A stretch of DNA of 64,000 bases from positions 1 through 64,000 of the forward strand of contig NZ_CABJDN010000006.1 of assembly GCF_902364365.1 (NCBI RefSeq). Reading direction: 5' to 3'. The translations under genes were made by a program, and so were the position numbers. The stretch comes from Bacteroides intestinalis. GTDB lineage: Bacteria > Bacteroidota > Bacteroidia > Bacteroidales > Bacteroidaceae. Below the pieces are notes generated by a model. That model was not told the origin of the DNA and did not search any database. It saw only the letters and a program-made list of their open reading frames with translations. Below, one piece after another: positions 25,928 to 33,793 of the stretch; position 1 is the stretch's first letter; every line of letters begins with the position of its first letter.

Positions 25928-26941
25928 ATGAATGTAGAAAGAAAAAATGCGAAGAGTGACTTGCGGCTTTACATGGCGGAAGTTATCAGGATGCTGAAGC
26001 GGGAAGGAAAGTTTCCGGCAATGCATGTTTATGCTTGCACACTGCGTTCCTATGAGAAGTTTCATGCAGCGGAGAAGCATCCGGAAATTGCTACAACCTC
26101 TCTGTCCATGCAGGAGATCTTCACTCCGAAGCGCCTGAAAGAGTATGAGGAGTGGCTGGCCGGACAACATTCCAGTCCGAACACTATCTCTACTTACATG
26201 CGTACATTGCAGGCGGTGTACAATCGCTGGATGTCACCGGGTACAGAGGGGTACAATCCGGTGCTGTTCAAGGATGTTTATACGAAGGTAGAGTCGCGCA
26301 CCAAGCGGGCGCTGACGGCAGAACAGATGGAGCGACTCAGAAATACAGATTTCAGTATGCTGACATTGCATCAGCAACAGGTGCTTACCTACTTCTTGCT
26401 GATGTTCATGTTGCGCGGCATGCCGTTCATCGACCTGGCACACTTGCGGAAGTCGGATTTGAGAAATAGACGCATCACTTACCATCGGCATAAGACGGGG
26501 AAACTGATGGTGGTGGATGTGCCGCCCGATGCGATGAGGCTGTTGCAGAAGTACAGGGACAAGACGGATTCGGAGTATCTGTTCCCGCTTCTGCATGGAG
26601 GACTGTTCATGGAGGAACATCACCACCGCTATCAGGAAACATTGCGACATTTTAACCGGGAGTTGGCGCGGTTGATGAAACTGTTATTGCCCGGTGTTTC
26701 CGTAAGTTCGTACACCGCACGCCATACATGGGCTACACTTGCTTATCATAGTGGTGTACCTGTGGGACTGATAAGCCAGTCGTTGGGGCACTCGTCCATT
26801 CGGGTGACGATGACTTATCTGAAACCTTTTGATGCGGAGGTGATAGACAGAATAAACAGGCAAGTGATTTCCTTGGTGAAGAAAAGTAAAAAGAAGAAAG
26901 ATGGCAGATTTAATATGCTGTATGGTACTTCGTTGAGGTGA
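25928..26941 (+). CDS. Tyrosine recombinase, probable DNA invertase
   Basis: 337 aa. An N-terminal SAM-like core-binding domain (about residues 10-110, TISTYMRTLQAVYNRW) precedes the catalytic domain. Visible active-site residues: Arg near 162 (MLRGMPFIDLAHL), Lys in HRHKTGK, Arg265-His266 in SYTARHTWAT (the first HxxR position is Tyr/Ser here), His288 in LGHSS and nucleophile Tyr297 in TMTYL. Bacteroides invertases that flip promoters have this size and motif set. Its stop codon touches a 24-bp inverted repeat whose partner lies 276 bp further on, so its substrate is probably that segment. Confidence 0.88.
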   Translation: MNVERKNAKSDLRLYMAEVIRMLKREGKFPAMHVYACTLRSYEKFHAAEKHPEIATTSLSMQEIFTPKRLKEYEEWLAGQHSSPNTISTYMRTLQAVYNRWMSPGTEGYNPVLFKDVYTKVESRTKRALTAEQMERLRNTDFSMLTLHQQQVLTYFLLMFMLRGMPFIDLAHLRKSDLRNRRITYHRHKTGKLMVVDVPPDAMRLLQKYRDKTDSEYLFPLLHGGLFMEEHHHRYQETLRHFNRELARLMKLLLPGVSVSSYTARHTWATLAYHSGVPVGLISQSLGHSSIRVTMTYLKPFDAEVIDRINRQVISLVKKSKKKKDGRFNMLYGTSLR

Positions 26942-26965
26942 AATTACTTGCATAGTAACGGCAAA
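26942..26965 (+). repeat. Left inverted repeat of the probable invertible segment
   Basis: The 24 bp begin one base after the recombinase stop codon and are perfectly matched in reverse complement by 27242-27265. Inside is the smaller dyad TTACT-TGCAT-AGTAA, the expected form of a tyrosine recombinase core site (two half-sites around a short crossover region). Confidence 0.9.
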
Positions 26966-27241
26966 CTACCATTTGATACAGGTCGGAAAAGGGTTTTCGG
27001 ACGGCATCATTTTATGGTAAAAAGAAGTTTTCCTGATAATAAGGTACACAAAGAAGCATTCCACTTTCAAAGGATAAAGCGGAAACACAATTCCTTTTGC
27101 CTGCTGAGGTAAAGAATCGGAAACTGTATGTATCAGGGACTAATCTTAATGTTGTTTTTGCTGTCCGATATAAGATTTATTCATATTTTGTTAGGGTTTG
27201 TTTGCTTTTCTGTCAAAAAAGACGCAACTTTGCATTTGTTA
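26966..27241. promoter_or_regulatory. 276-bp probable invertible promoter segment
   Basis: It is bounded by perfect inverted repeats and adjoins an invertase-like gene. Near the right end it holds TTTG (27201-27204), 20 nt, then CAACTTTG (27225-27232), a promoter one base off TAnnTTTG, pointing right to the 77-aa gene. No equally good promoter is seen on the other strand. In the drawn orientation the gene should be on; inverted, the promoter would fire into the 3' end of the recombinase gene. Confidence 0.78.
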
Positions 27242-27265
27242 TTTGCCGTTACTATGCAAGTAATT
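27242..27265 (-). repeat. Right inverted repeat of the probable invertible segment
   Basis: Perfect 24-bp reverse complement of 26942-26965. It lies just downstream of the expected transcription start (about 27239) and 28 bp before the ATG of the small gene. Confidence 0.9.
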
Positions 27266-27292
27266 CCAACAAACGCATTAATTATACAGTTT

Positions 27293-27526
27293 ATGAAGAA
27301 TATAGAACTGCCCATCAAAAGAGGAGACCGCGTGTGGGTGAAGATTTGCAATGAGCGAAATGGCTCATACACTTCGCGTATGGCAGAGGTGATATCTATA
27401 TTGCAAATGTATGTTTCCGGAGCAGATGTGCCGTATGTAGCATTGCGTTATCTGGACGACCGCAGCTATGGATGTATTCCTTATGAACAAATCACCGAAG
27501 TATGCGACGAGTCCTTCTCTGAATAA
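27293..27526 (+). CDS. Unknown 77-aa protein, target of the switch
   Basis: 77 aa, soluble, no signal peptide. The start at 27293 (MKNIELPIKRGDRVWVKI) is chosen because the longer frame would cross the inverted repeat and the promoter. RGDRVWVKI and VPYVALRYLDD suggest a small all-beta (SH3-like) fold; a terminal acidic tail follows. I do not recognise a family. It is the only gene between the probable invertible promoter and a strong terminator, so the switch would control this protein alone. Confidence 0.7.
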   Translation: MKNIELPIKRGDRVWVKICNERNGSYTSRMAEVISILQMYVSGADVPYVALRYLDDRSYGCIPYEQITEVCDESFSE

Positions 27527-27590
27527 CAGATTTTTTGATTGATGATAGTTTTATCTGAATAATGACACTATAGTTTTGTTGATACTAATA

Positions 27591-27650
27591 GCCCTGCTTT
27601 CTTCATCCGCCAGTATCGTCTGACAAAGAAGAAAAGCAGGGCCTTCTTTT
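27591..27650. terminator. Bidirectional terminator
   Basis: GCCCTGCTTTCTTC (27591-27604) pairs with GAAGAAAAGCAGGGC (27628-27642), with one extra base on one side. It sits between the 77-aa gene and the convergent P-type ATPase gene. Confidence 0.85.
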
Positions 27651-30300
27651 ACAACCAACTCGAAAATCTCTTGATATACCAATTCTTTACCAGTTGAGTC
27701 AGTACGCAATAGGAAAGCAGAATACCCACCAGCCACGGGAAGTAACTCAATGGAAGCGCTTGCAAACCGATGGATGCTCCGAAAGATGTGAACGGTATGG
27801 CAATTCCTATAATCATCACTAAAGAAGTCATACCGATTACGGGCCATGTGGCACGGCTCTGTATGAACGGAATTTTCCGCGTACGTATCATGTGTACAAT
27901 CAGGGTTTGCGAAAGCAGTCCCTCGATGAACCATCCCGACTGGAACAAGGATTGGTGTTCCGTATTGTTGCATCCGAACACATGCCACATTACCAGATAA
28001 GTGACAATATCGAATATGGAACTGATCGGACCGATATAAATCATGAAACGTTTCAGGTCAGATGCATCCCATCTGCGTGGCTTCCTCAGAAATTCCGGGT
28101 CCATACGGTCGAACGGAATTGTTGTTTGCGAAATGTCATACAGCAAATTCTGGATGAGCAGATGGATCGGCATCATTGGCAGGAACGGCAGGAATGCACT
28201 GGCAAACATGACGCTGAACATATTACCAAAGTTTGAACTTGCCGTCATCTTGATGTACTTATTGATATTCCCGAAAGTTTTCCGGCCTTCCAGTACCCCG
28301 TCTTCCAGTACCATCAGATCTTTTTCCAGCAGGATGATATCGGCACTTTCCTTGGCGATGTCCACTGCGGAATCTACCGAAATGCCGATGTCCGATTGCC
28401 GTAAGGCTGCAGCGTCATTGATGCCGTCTCCCAGAAATCCTACGGTATTGTCCTGTTCCTGTAAGATGGAAATAATCTGTGTCTTTTGCAGAGGCGTCAA
28501 TTTGGAAAAGCAGGTGGTAGTCTTTACCTGTTCTTTCAAAATGGCCTCATCCATATTCTCAATGTCCGGTCCGGTCAATGAATAGCTTGTGTCGATACCG
28601 ACTTGCCGACCTATGGCTTTCACTACAATGTCATTGTCCCCCGATAAGATTTTAACTTCCACACCATATTCGTGCAGTTGCTTAATGGCTTCTGCCGCAG
28701 AGGGTTTCGGGGGATCGAGAAAAGCCAGGAAACCAATCAGAACCATTTCTTTCTCATCGCCTACGGAGAAATTGCCCGCCTTTTCTATATAGCTTTTCTG
28801 AGCAACGGCCAGTACTCTCATCCCTTTCCGGTTCATTTCTTCGCTGATCTTTTGAGCTTTGACCTTCAGCTCATCCGCCAGAGCCTGTACTTCTCCATTG
28901 AATTCCGTGTGCGAACAGATACTGAGCATCTCTTCCACAGCTCCTTTGGTGATGATTTGTCGTTTTCCCTGTTTGTCTTCTATCACTACGGACATTCTCC
29001 GGCGGATGAAATCGAACGGTATCTCGTCCACTTTGGTGTAAGCATCCTTCAGATGTTCCAGCTTTAGTTCCTTTACATGTGAGAGGATGGCTTTGTCCAT
29101 CAGATTCTTTAATCCGGTTTGGAAATAGCTGTTGAAGTAAGCGTGACGCAATATCCGCTTGCTTTCGTCATTGCTGCCATCTGCATTGATATATTTTTCC
29201 AGAACAATCTTGTCGCATGTCAGCGTACCCGTTTTGTCGGTGCAGAGAATATTCATCGCACCGAAGTTCTGGATGGCATTCAGATTCTTGACAATCGTTT
29301 TCTTCTTCGACATGGACAGAGCACCTTTAGAGAGATTGGCAGTTACAATCATCGGAAGCATTTCGGGCGTGAGTCCCACGGCTACCGAAATGGCGAAGAT
29401 AAAAGCCTCGAACCAATCCCCCTTCGTAAACCCGTTGATGAAGAAGACGAATGGAACCATGACCAACATAAAGCGAATGAGCAGCAGACTTACTTTACTG
29501 ATTCCTCTGTCAAAAGCGGTAGTAGCACGGTGTCCTGTGAGGTTGCGGGCGATAGTACCGAGGAAAGTCCTGTTGCCGGTTTCAAACACAATGCCTTTGG
29601 CTGCGCCACTGATAACGGTGGAACCCATGTAGCAGATGTTATCCAGTTCCACGATACTGCCTTTCCGGTATTGTTTTTCCTTTACTTCCGGAAACTTCTC
29701 TATCGGTTCCGACTCTCCGGTCAGGGAAGCCTGGCTGATGAACAAGTCCTTTGATTCGATGATACGCATGTCTGCCGGAATCATGTCTCCGGCTGCCAAG
29801 AAGACGATGTCTCCCGGAACCAATTCCGTGATATCCAGTTCTTCTTCACCGCTTCCGGCACGCTTCACGAGACAGGTGTTCTTCACCATTTTCATCAGCG
29901 AATCTGTGGCTTCGTTGGCTCTCCATTCCTGCCAGAAACGCAGGATGGCACTGCACACTACCATGACGGCGATGATGACGACTCCCGTCCATTCCTGTTC
30001 TCCCGGCTCTGCCATGAGTACGTCGATGATGAGTGATATGATTGCCAATCCGGTCAGTACTCCTATGAACGGATTGATGAAAGTCTTGATGAATACGATG
30101 AACGGATTCTTCTTTTGTTCGTGAACCACTTCGTTCTTTCCATACGTAAGCCGGCGGTCTTCAACTTCTGCCCTTGTCAACCCGAGCCTTGTCGTTTGCA
30201 GGTATGAGTAAACGGATTTTGCCGGTTGTGTGGCAGTCAGGAATACTTTCTCGGAGTTGAATGCATACTGAGGCTGTTGTAACTTTTTCTTCCACTTCAT
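27649..30300 (-). CDS. mgtA: Magnesium-type P-type ATPase (MgtA family)
   Basis: 883 aa, normal for the P3B (MgtA/MgtB) class. Visible: N-terminal cation ATPase domain, TLTGESEP-like loop as SLTGESEP, the helix-4 block GLTPEMLPMIVTANLSKGA typical of Mg importers, the phosphorylation site CTDKTGTLT, and hinge GDGINDAAAL. It should move Mg2+ (or a related divalent ion) into the cytoplasm. It lies 122 bp behind the histidine kinase gene in the same direction but has its own promoter with the four-box 11-bp operator. Confidence 0.93.
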   Translation of the reverse strand: MKWKKKLQQPQYAFNSEKVFLTATQPAKSVYSYLQTTRLGLTRAEVEDRRLTYGKNEVVHEQKKNPFIVFIKTFINPFIGVLTGLAIISLIIDVLMAEPGEQEWTGVVIIAVMVVCSAILRFWQEWRANEATDSLMKMVKNTCLVKRAGSGEEELDITELVPGDIVFLAAGDMIPADMRIIESKDLFISQASLTGESEPIEKFPEVKEKQYRKGSIVELDNICYMGSTVISGAAKGIVFETGNRTFLGTIARNLTGHRATTAFDRGISKVSLLLIRFMLVMVPFVFFINGFTKGDWFEAFIFAISVAVGLTPEMLPMIVTANLSKGALSMSKKKTIVKNLNAIQNFGAMNILCTDKTGTLTCDKIVLEKYINADGSNDESKRILRHAYFNSYFQTGLKNLMDKAILSHVKELKLEHLKDAYTKVDEIPFDFIRRRMSVVIEDKQGKRQIITKGAVEEMLSICSHTEFNGEVQALADELKVKAQKISEEMNRKGMRVLAVAQKSYIEKAGNFSVGDEKEMVLIGFLAFLDPPKPSAAEAIKQLHEYGVEVKILSGDNDIVVKAIGRQVGIDTSYSLTGPDIENMDEAILKEQVKTTTCFSKLTPLQKTQIISILQEQDNTVGFLGDGINDAAALRQSDIGISVDSAVDIAKESADIILLEKDLMVLEDGVLEGRKTFGNINKYIKMTASSNFGNMFSVMFASAFLPFLPMMPIHLLIQNLLYDISQTTIPFDRMDPEFLRKPRRWDASDLKRFMIYIGPISSIFDIVTYLVMWHVFGCNNTEHQSLFQSGWFIEGLLSQTLIVHMIRTRKIPFIQSRATWPVIGMTSLVMIIGIAIPFTSFGASIGLQALPLSYFPWLVGILLSYCVLTQLVKNWYIKRFSSWL

Positions 30301-30349
30301 AATCTCTTTCCTTTTTTGAAGTTACTAATTGCGTTTCTATTTCACGACG

Positions 30350-30357
30350 CAAAAGTA
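30350..30357 (-). promoter_or_regulatory. -7 box of mgtA
   Basis: TACTTTTG on the minus strand, exactly 23 bp from the last 11-bp repeat box and 50 bp before the ATG. Confidence 0.7.
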
Positions 30358-30359
30358 AG

Positions 30360-30382
30360 AACGGCTTCGTGGGGAAGCCGTT
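30360..30382 (-). terminator. Hairpin between operator and mgtA promoter
   Basis: AACGGCTT (30360-30367) pairs with AAGCCGTT (30375-30382) over a 7-nt loop. It is 40 bp after the kinase stop and could end or slow kinase transcripts, though it lacks a T-run. It may also be part of the regulator site, since CGGCT is shared with the RND promoter. Confidence 0.4.
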
Positions 30383-30419
30383 AGAGATTTATTAGAGTAA
30401 TATTAGAAAACCATTAGAG
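30381..30419 (-). promoter_or_regulatory. Four-copy 11-bp direct-repeat operator (mgtA promoter)
   Basis: On the minus strand CTCTAA, TTCTAA, CTCTAA, CTCTAA occur at exact 11-bp steps (plus-strand starts 30414, 30403, 30392, 30381). The distance to the -7 box is 23 bp, the same as at the RND promoter. It lies between the two-component genes and mgtA, so the regulator probably controls its downstream neighbour. Confidence 0.8.
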
Positions 30420-30422
30420 AGA

Positions 30423-31790
30423 TCAGATATGCGGGAGCTTAACGACGTAAGTGGTCCCTTCACCCGGATGCGAGAAGACGGATATTTCCCCTTTGTGCAG
30501 GCTCAGTATCTTTTGTGCCAAAGTCATGCCGATGCCGTAGCCGGATGCCACATCTTTGTTTTCGCCACGATAAAAGAGTTGGAACAAGTTCTCTTTGTCT
30601 TTGTCTGACATACCCACACCGTCGTCCGAAAGGCGGATGATGGCCCATTCTTCCCAAAAAGAAATCTGGATGAAGGAAGTTTGGTCCGGGGAGTATTTAC
30701 AGTTGTTTTCGATGAGGTTTACGAACGCTGTTGTAAGGAGATAGCTATTTCCGATCACCGTGAGCACCTTGTCGTCTTCGGCTTCTTGCTCGAATACGAG
30801 TTCCACATGGAAATCGGGGTGCGCCCTCAACACAAGTTCCCTTGCATCGAGCAACAGTTCGTCCAGACGGATTTCTTCTCTCTTGATTTGTTCCGGTTCA
30901 TAATCCGCTTTGGCAAGATTCAGTAGTCCGTCGATGAGTTTAATCACTCTTTGCGAATCCTGCAACGCGTTGTGGATGGCGTTTTGGTATTGCTCCGGGC
31001 TTCGTTCTTTCTGCACGGCAAGATCGAGTTCGGCAGAAAGGGCAGCCATAGGGGTACGCAGTTCGTGAGACACGTTGCTGACAAACATCTTCTGCGAGTT
31101 GAATGATTTTTCCAGTCTGTCGAGCAGGGCATTGAAGGTAAGGCTCAGTTCGCCTAATTCGTCTTTCTCATTCTTGACAGGCAGGCGTTTGTTGATTCGT
31201 GAGGCGGTTATGTTCTCCGCTTCTTTCACGATGCTTCTGATGGGTGTCAATGCGCTCCGGGCAAGGAGGTAACCTACAATAATCAGCACGGTCAGTCCGC
31301 TGAACAGTAATAGGGCAAGTGTCTCTTTCAGGATTTCCCGCTTGGCATATCCGTAGCCGTCGTAGGCAGCGGCGGTAACGATGTAATCCTTGCCTCCGAA
31401 AGTATAGATGATGCCTACTCCCTGGTAATCCTCGATGTAGAAGTCTATTTCTTTCTTTTGGAGGATGCGCTCTATCATTTTCGGAGTTTCCTTTATGATG
31501 TCGTTTTGTAAGGCGTCGTGGTATAACATCCGGAAGTCGGTGTCGTAGACGGCTACTTCTACTTCGTCAATGAACTTTTTGTTGTTCAGGTAAATGGATT
31601 GCATGGTTTCGGCATCCACCTGGTTGTTCAGAAACAGGTGTGCCTTGGTGATTGCTTCGCTTTTCAGATTCCTGAAAAAGGCATTGCTGCGCGAGTGTTC
31701 ACTGACGTAGTAGATGGCAGTGATGAATACCAGGAATACGGCAGCTGTGATACAGGTGTACCGCAGGGTTAAGGCTGTCCTGATCTTCAT
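30423..31790 (-). CDS. Sensor histidine kinase
   Basis: 455 aa. Two transmembrane helices (about 9-28 and 157-176) frame a ~125-residue periplasmic sensor. HAMP follows (ALTPIRSIVKEAENI), then the H-box NVSHELRTPMAALSAELDLA, N-box LIENNCKYS, G1 LSDDGVGMS and G2 GYGIGMTLAQKI: a complete orthodox kinase of the CusS/EnvZ type. It overlaps the response-regulator gene by 4 bp (ATGA). The signal is unknown; mgtA and RND neighbours suggest cation or envelope stress. Confidence 0.93.
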   Translation of the reverse strand: MKIRTALTLRYTCITAAVFLVFITAIYYVSEHSRSNAFFRNLKSEAITKAHLFLNNQVDAETMQSIYLNNKKFIDEVEVAVYDTDFRMLYHDALQNDIIKETPKMIERILQKKEIDFYIEDYQGVGIIYTFGGKDYIVTAAAYDGYGYAKREILKETLALLLFSGLTVLIIVGYLLARSALTPIRSIVKEAENITASRINKRLPVKNEKDELGELSLTFNALLDRLEKSFNSQKMFVSNVSHELRTPMAALSAELDLAVQKERSPEQYQNAIHNALQDSQRVIKLIDGLLNLAKADYEPEQIKREEIRLDELLLDARELVLRAHPDFHVELVFEQEAEDDKVLTVIGNSYLLTTAFVNLIENNCKYSPDQTSFIQISFWEEWAIIRLSDDGVGMSDKDKENLFQLFYRGENKDVASGYGIGMTLAQKILSLHKGEISVFSHPGEGTTYVVKLPHI

Positions 31791-32473
31791 AGTTTATCCG
31801 TCAGTATAAAGCCCATACCGGCTTTGGTATGGATCAGTTTGGTGTCGAAGTCCTTGTCTATCTTTTTGCGAAGATAGTTGATGTATACATCGATAAAGTT
31901 GGTTCCGGTATCAAAGTGAGTATTCCAGACCTTTTCGGCTATTTCTATGCGGCTGAGAACCCGCTCTGCATTCTCGGCCATGTAGAGCAACAGGTTGTAT
32001 TCTTTGGGTGAAAGTTTGATGGGAGTGCCGTTTCGGGTTACGTTCTTTCCTTGTAGGTCAATGTACAGGTCGGAATATCTGATCTCTCGGGGCTGCGGTG
32101 CGGCTGCTTCATTATTACGTTTCAGCAGTACCCTGATTCTTGCATAGAGTTCGCGGAAATCGAAAGGCTTCACCATGTAGTCATCGGCTCCTGCATCGAA
32201 TCCATCCAGTTTATCATCTGTAGAGCCTAAGGCTGTCAGCATCAGGATAGGGATGCCTGGATTCGTTTTGCGGATTTCTTTACATAGTTCAAAGCCATCC
32301 ATCTTGGGCAGGATAATATCGGAAATTACCAGGTCGAAAGTATGGGCACGGAAGAGGCGTAGTCCCATGATGCCATCGTAAGCCACCATGGTTTGATAAC
32401 CATTCTCTTCCAGTCCATTCTTGAGCAGGCTGGCTACTCTTGGTTCGTCTTCAATAATCAATATCGTATGCAT
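31787..32473 (-). CDS. OmpR-family response regulator
   Basis: 228 aa. Receiver domain with acidic pocket (IIEDE), phosphoacceptor Asp52 (LVISDIILPKMDGFE) and Lys in MVKPFDF; a C-terminal winged helix with LSPKEYNLLLYM and VDVYINYLRKKID. Proteins of this class bind tandem half-sites spaced 11 bp as dimers. The four-box operators before mgtA and the RND operon are therefore its probable targets. First gene of the two-component operon. Confidence 0.93.
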   Translation of the reverse strand: MHTILIIEDEPRVASLLKNGLEENGYQTMVAYDGIMGLRLFRAHTFDLVISDIILPKMDGFELCKEIRKTNPGIPILMLTALGSTDDKLDGFDAGADDYMVKPFDFRELYARIRVLLKRNNEAAAPQPREIRYSDLYIDLQGKNVTRNGTPIKLSPKEYNLLLYMAENAERVLSRIEIAEKVWNTHFDTGTNFIDVYINYLRKKIDKDFDTKLIHTKAGMGFILTDKL

Positions 32474-32519
32474 GGTCCGTATTTTTTATAGATTCCAGTT
32501 GTTTTTGTTTGAGACCATA

Positions 32520-32527
32520 CAAATATA
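32520..32527 (-). promoter_or_regulatory. -7 box of the two-component operon
   Basis: TATATTTG on the minus strand, 46 bp before the response regulator ATG. No YTCTAA repeat array is seen here, so autoregulation is not evident. Confidence 0.6.
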
Positions 32528-32553
32528 GAGATTATTTGTGAGTTTCTCTTTTC

Positions 32554-33510
32554 TTACTCTTTTAATAAAGGTAACTGATTCAGCATATTCCTGATTTTAA
32601 TAGCAATACGTGGCATTGGTTCGGCTACGGTCAATCCTATCAGGTCATATTCGGAAGCAATGTCGTTAATCACGCGGACTACTTCCTCGGTCTTCATTCC
32701 GCCCGGTTCTACGCCGACGCCTGCTATCATGTCGGCAGGATCTATCACGTCCAGGTCAAAGTGGATGACAACCTTGGAAGCTCCGGTACTTTTCAACCAT
32801 TCCATAATGGCGGAACTGTTGTCCGCTGTTTCTTTCGGTGCCAGACCTTTTATGCCCAATTCCTTTTGCCGTTCCTGCATGCCTTTGTCCCATGAACGCA
32901 GCCCTACGATTAATGCTTTGGAAGCGTCAAACTTACCGGGCAACAAGTTCATAATCTCTTCGTCACCCATTCCGAAGCAAGCGGTGAGGGCCATGGCATG
33001 ATACCCTTTGTATTCATCATAAGGCAGGTTGATGTCCGGATGCGCATCTATCCAGACTATGGCTACATCGTTCGGGTATCGGGCAGCCAGATAAGTGAAC
33101 GGAACAACGCTGACCGAACATTCTCCGCCCAGGATGATAATCCGGTCCGGTTTGTTTTCGTTAAGTATATCGAGCGCAGCCTTGCTTTGTTTGACAATCA
33201 CGTTACGGGAGCTGATACCCTTTTCCGTTGTTCTGTCGTTTATATCGAGAGATACCGGAACTTCCACGGTTTTCTGATTGCTGTCCGGAGCCAGCAGGTT
33301 CAGTAACTGGGCACCTAAATAATAACCTCTGGAAGAGTCTTCTGCCGGAATATCCGGCATCCAATGATCTACGATTCCGCCTTGCCATTGCGGATAAATC
33401 AGGCGGAGAGGGGTGGTTTCTTTCTTCATATCTTTACTTTTTACGGGTTGTTGTGCATACATTGAAGCGACTCCAATAATGAGTGCAGCTGATAATAAAT
33501 ACTTTCTCAT
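32554..33510 (-). CDS. Exported arginase/agmatinase-family protein
   Basis: 318 aa from the chosen start, with a signal peptide (YLLSAALIIGVASMYAQ), so periplasmic or outer-membrane, which is unusual for this family. The metal motifs are WIDAHPDIN (intact DAHxD) and HFDLDVIDP (intact DxD), but the first motif GGDHS reads GGECS: the metal-binding His is Cys. Function as an arginase is therefore uncertain; formiminoglutamase-like or altered chemistry is possible. A promoter box at 33520-33527 overlaps the ATG at 33522 and favours 33510. Confidence 0.82.
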   Translation of the reverse strand: MRKYLLSAALIIGVASMYAQQPVKSKDMKKETTPLRLIYPQWQGGIVDHWMPDIPAEDSSRGYYLGAQLLNLLAPDSNQKTVEVPVSLDINDRTTEKGISSRNVIVKQSKAALDILNENKPDRIIILGGECSVSVVPFTYLAARYPNDVAIVWIDAHPDINLPYDEYKGYHAMALTACFGMGDEEIMNLLPGKFDASKALIVGLRSWDKGMQERQKELGIKGLAPKETADNSSAIMEWLKSTGASKVVIHFDLDVIDPADMIAGVGVEPGGMKTEEVVRVINDIASEYDLIGLTVAEPMPRIAIKIRNMLNQLPLLKE

Positions 33511-33519
33511 TTTTAGGTA

Positions 33520-33527
33520 CAAAAATA
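33520..33527 (-). promoter_or_regulatory. -7 box of the arginase-like gene
   Basis: TATTTTTG on the minus strand, 9 bp before the ATG at 33510, implying an almost leaderless mRNA. It rules out the ATG at 33522. Confidence 0.5.
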
Positions 33528-33747
33528 AGAAGTGGCGGAGTAATACACAAGTACGGCTAAATTATTCATATACTGATAAATTTATCCCTACCTGTAAAAG
33601 CGTTTATTTCATTTTTACGAGAATGGGATCTAAGCGATAAATTTTTAGTGATAAAATGTAATGAATGCGAAACGTTTTGGTAGATGTTTTTTGTTTGTCC
33701 GGCATACTTTCTTTTGCCTGTTTGCTTGTCCTTTTCTTAATAAGCTG

Positions 33748-33755
33748 TATCTTTG
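33748..33755 (+). promoter_or_regulatory. -7 box of the Rpn-family gene
   Basis: TATCTTTG, with TTG at 33726-33728 upstream, 38 bp before the ATG. Confidence 0.6.
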
Positions 33756-33793
33756 TAGGTAAACTAATGTATTCCAATTAATACTCAGATAAT

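Noticed and set aside
28043..30124. Several 130-210-codon frames on the plus strand
   Set aside because: All are antisense to the MgtA-type ATPase, which has a full set of P-type motifs.
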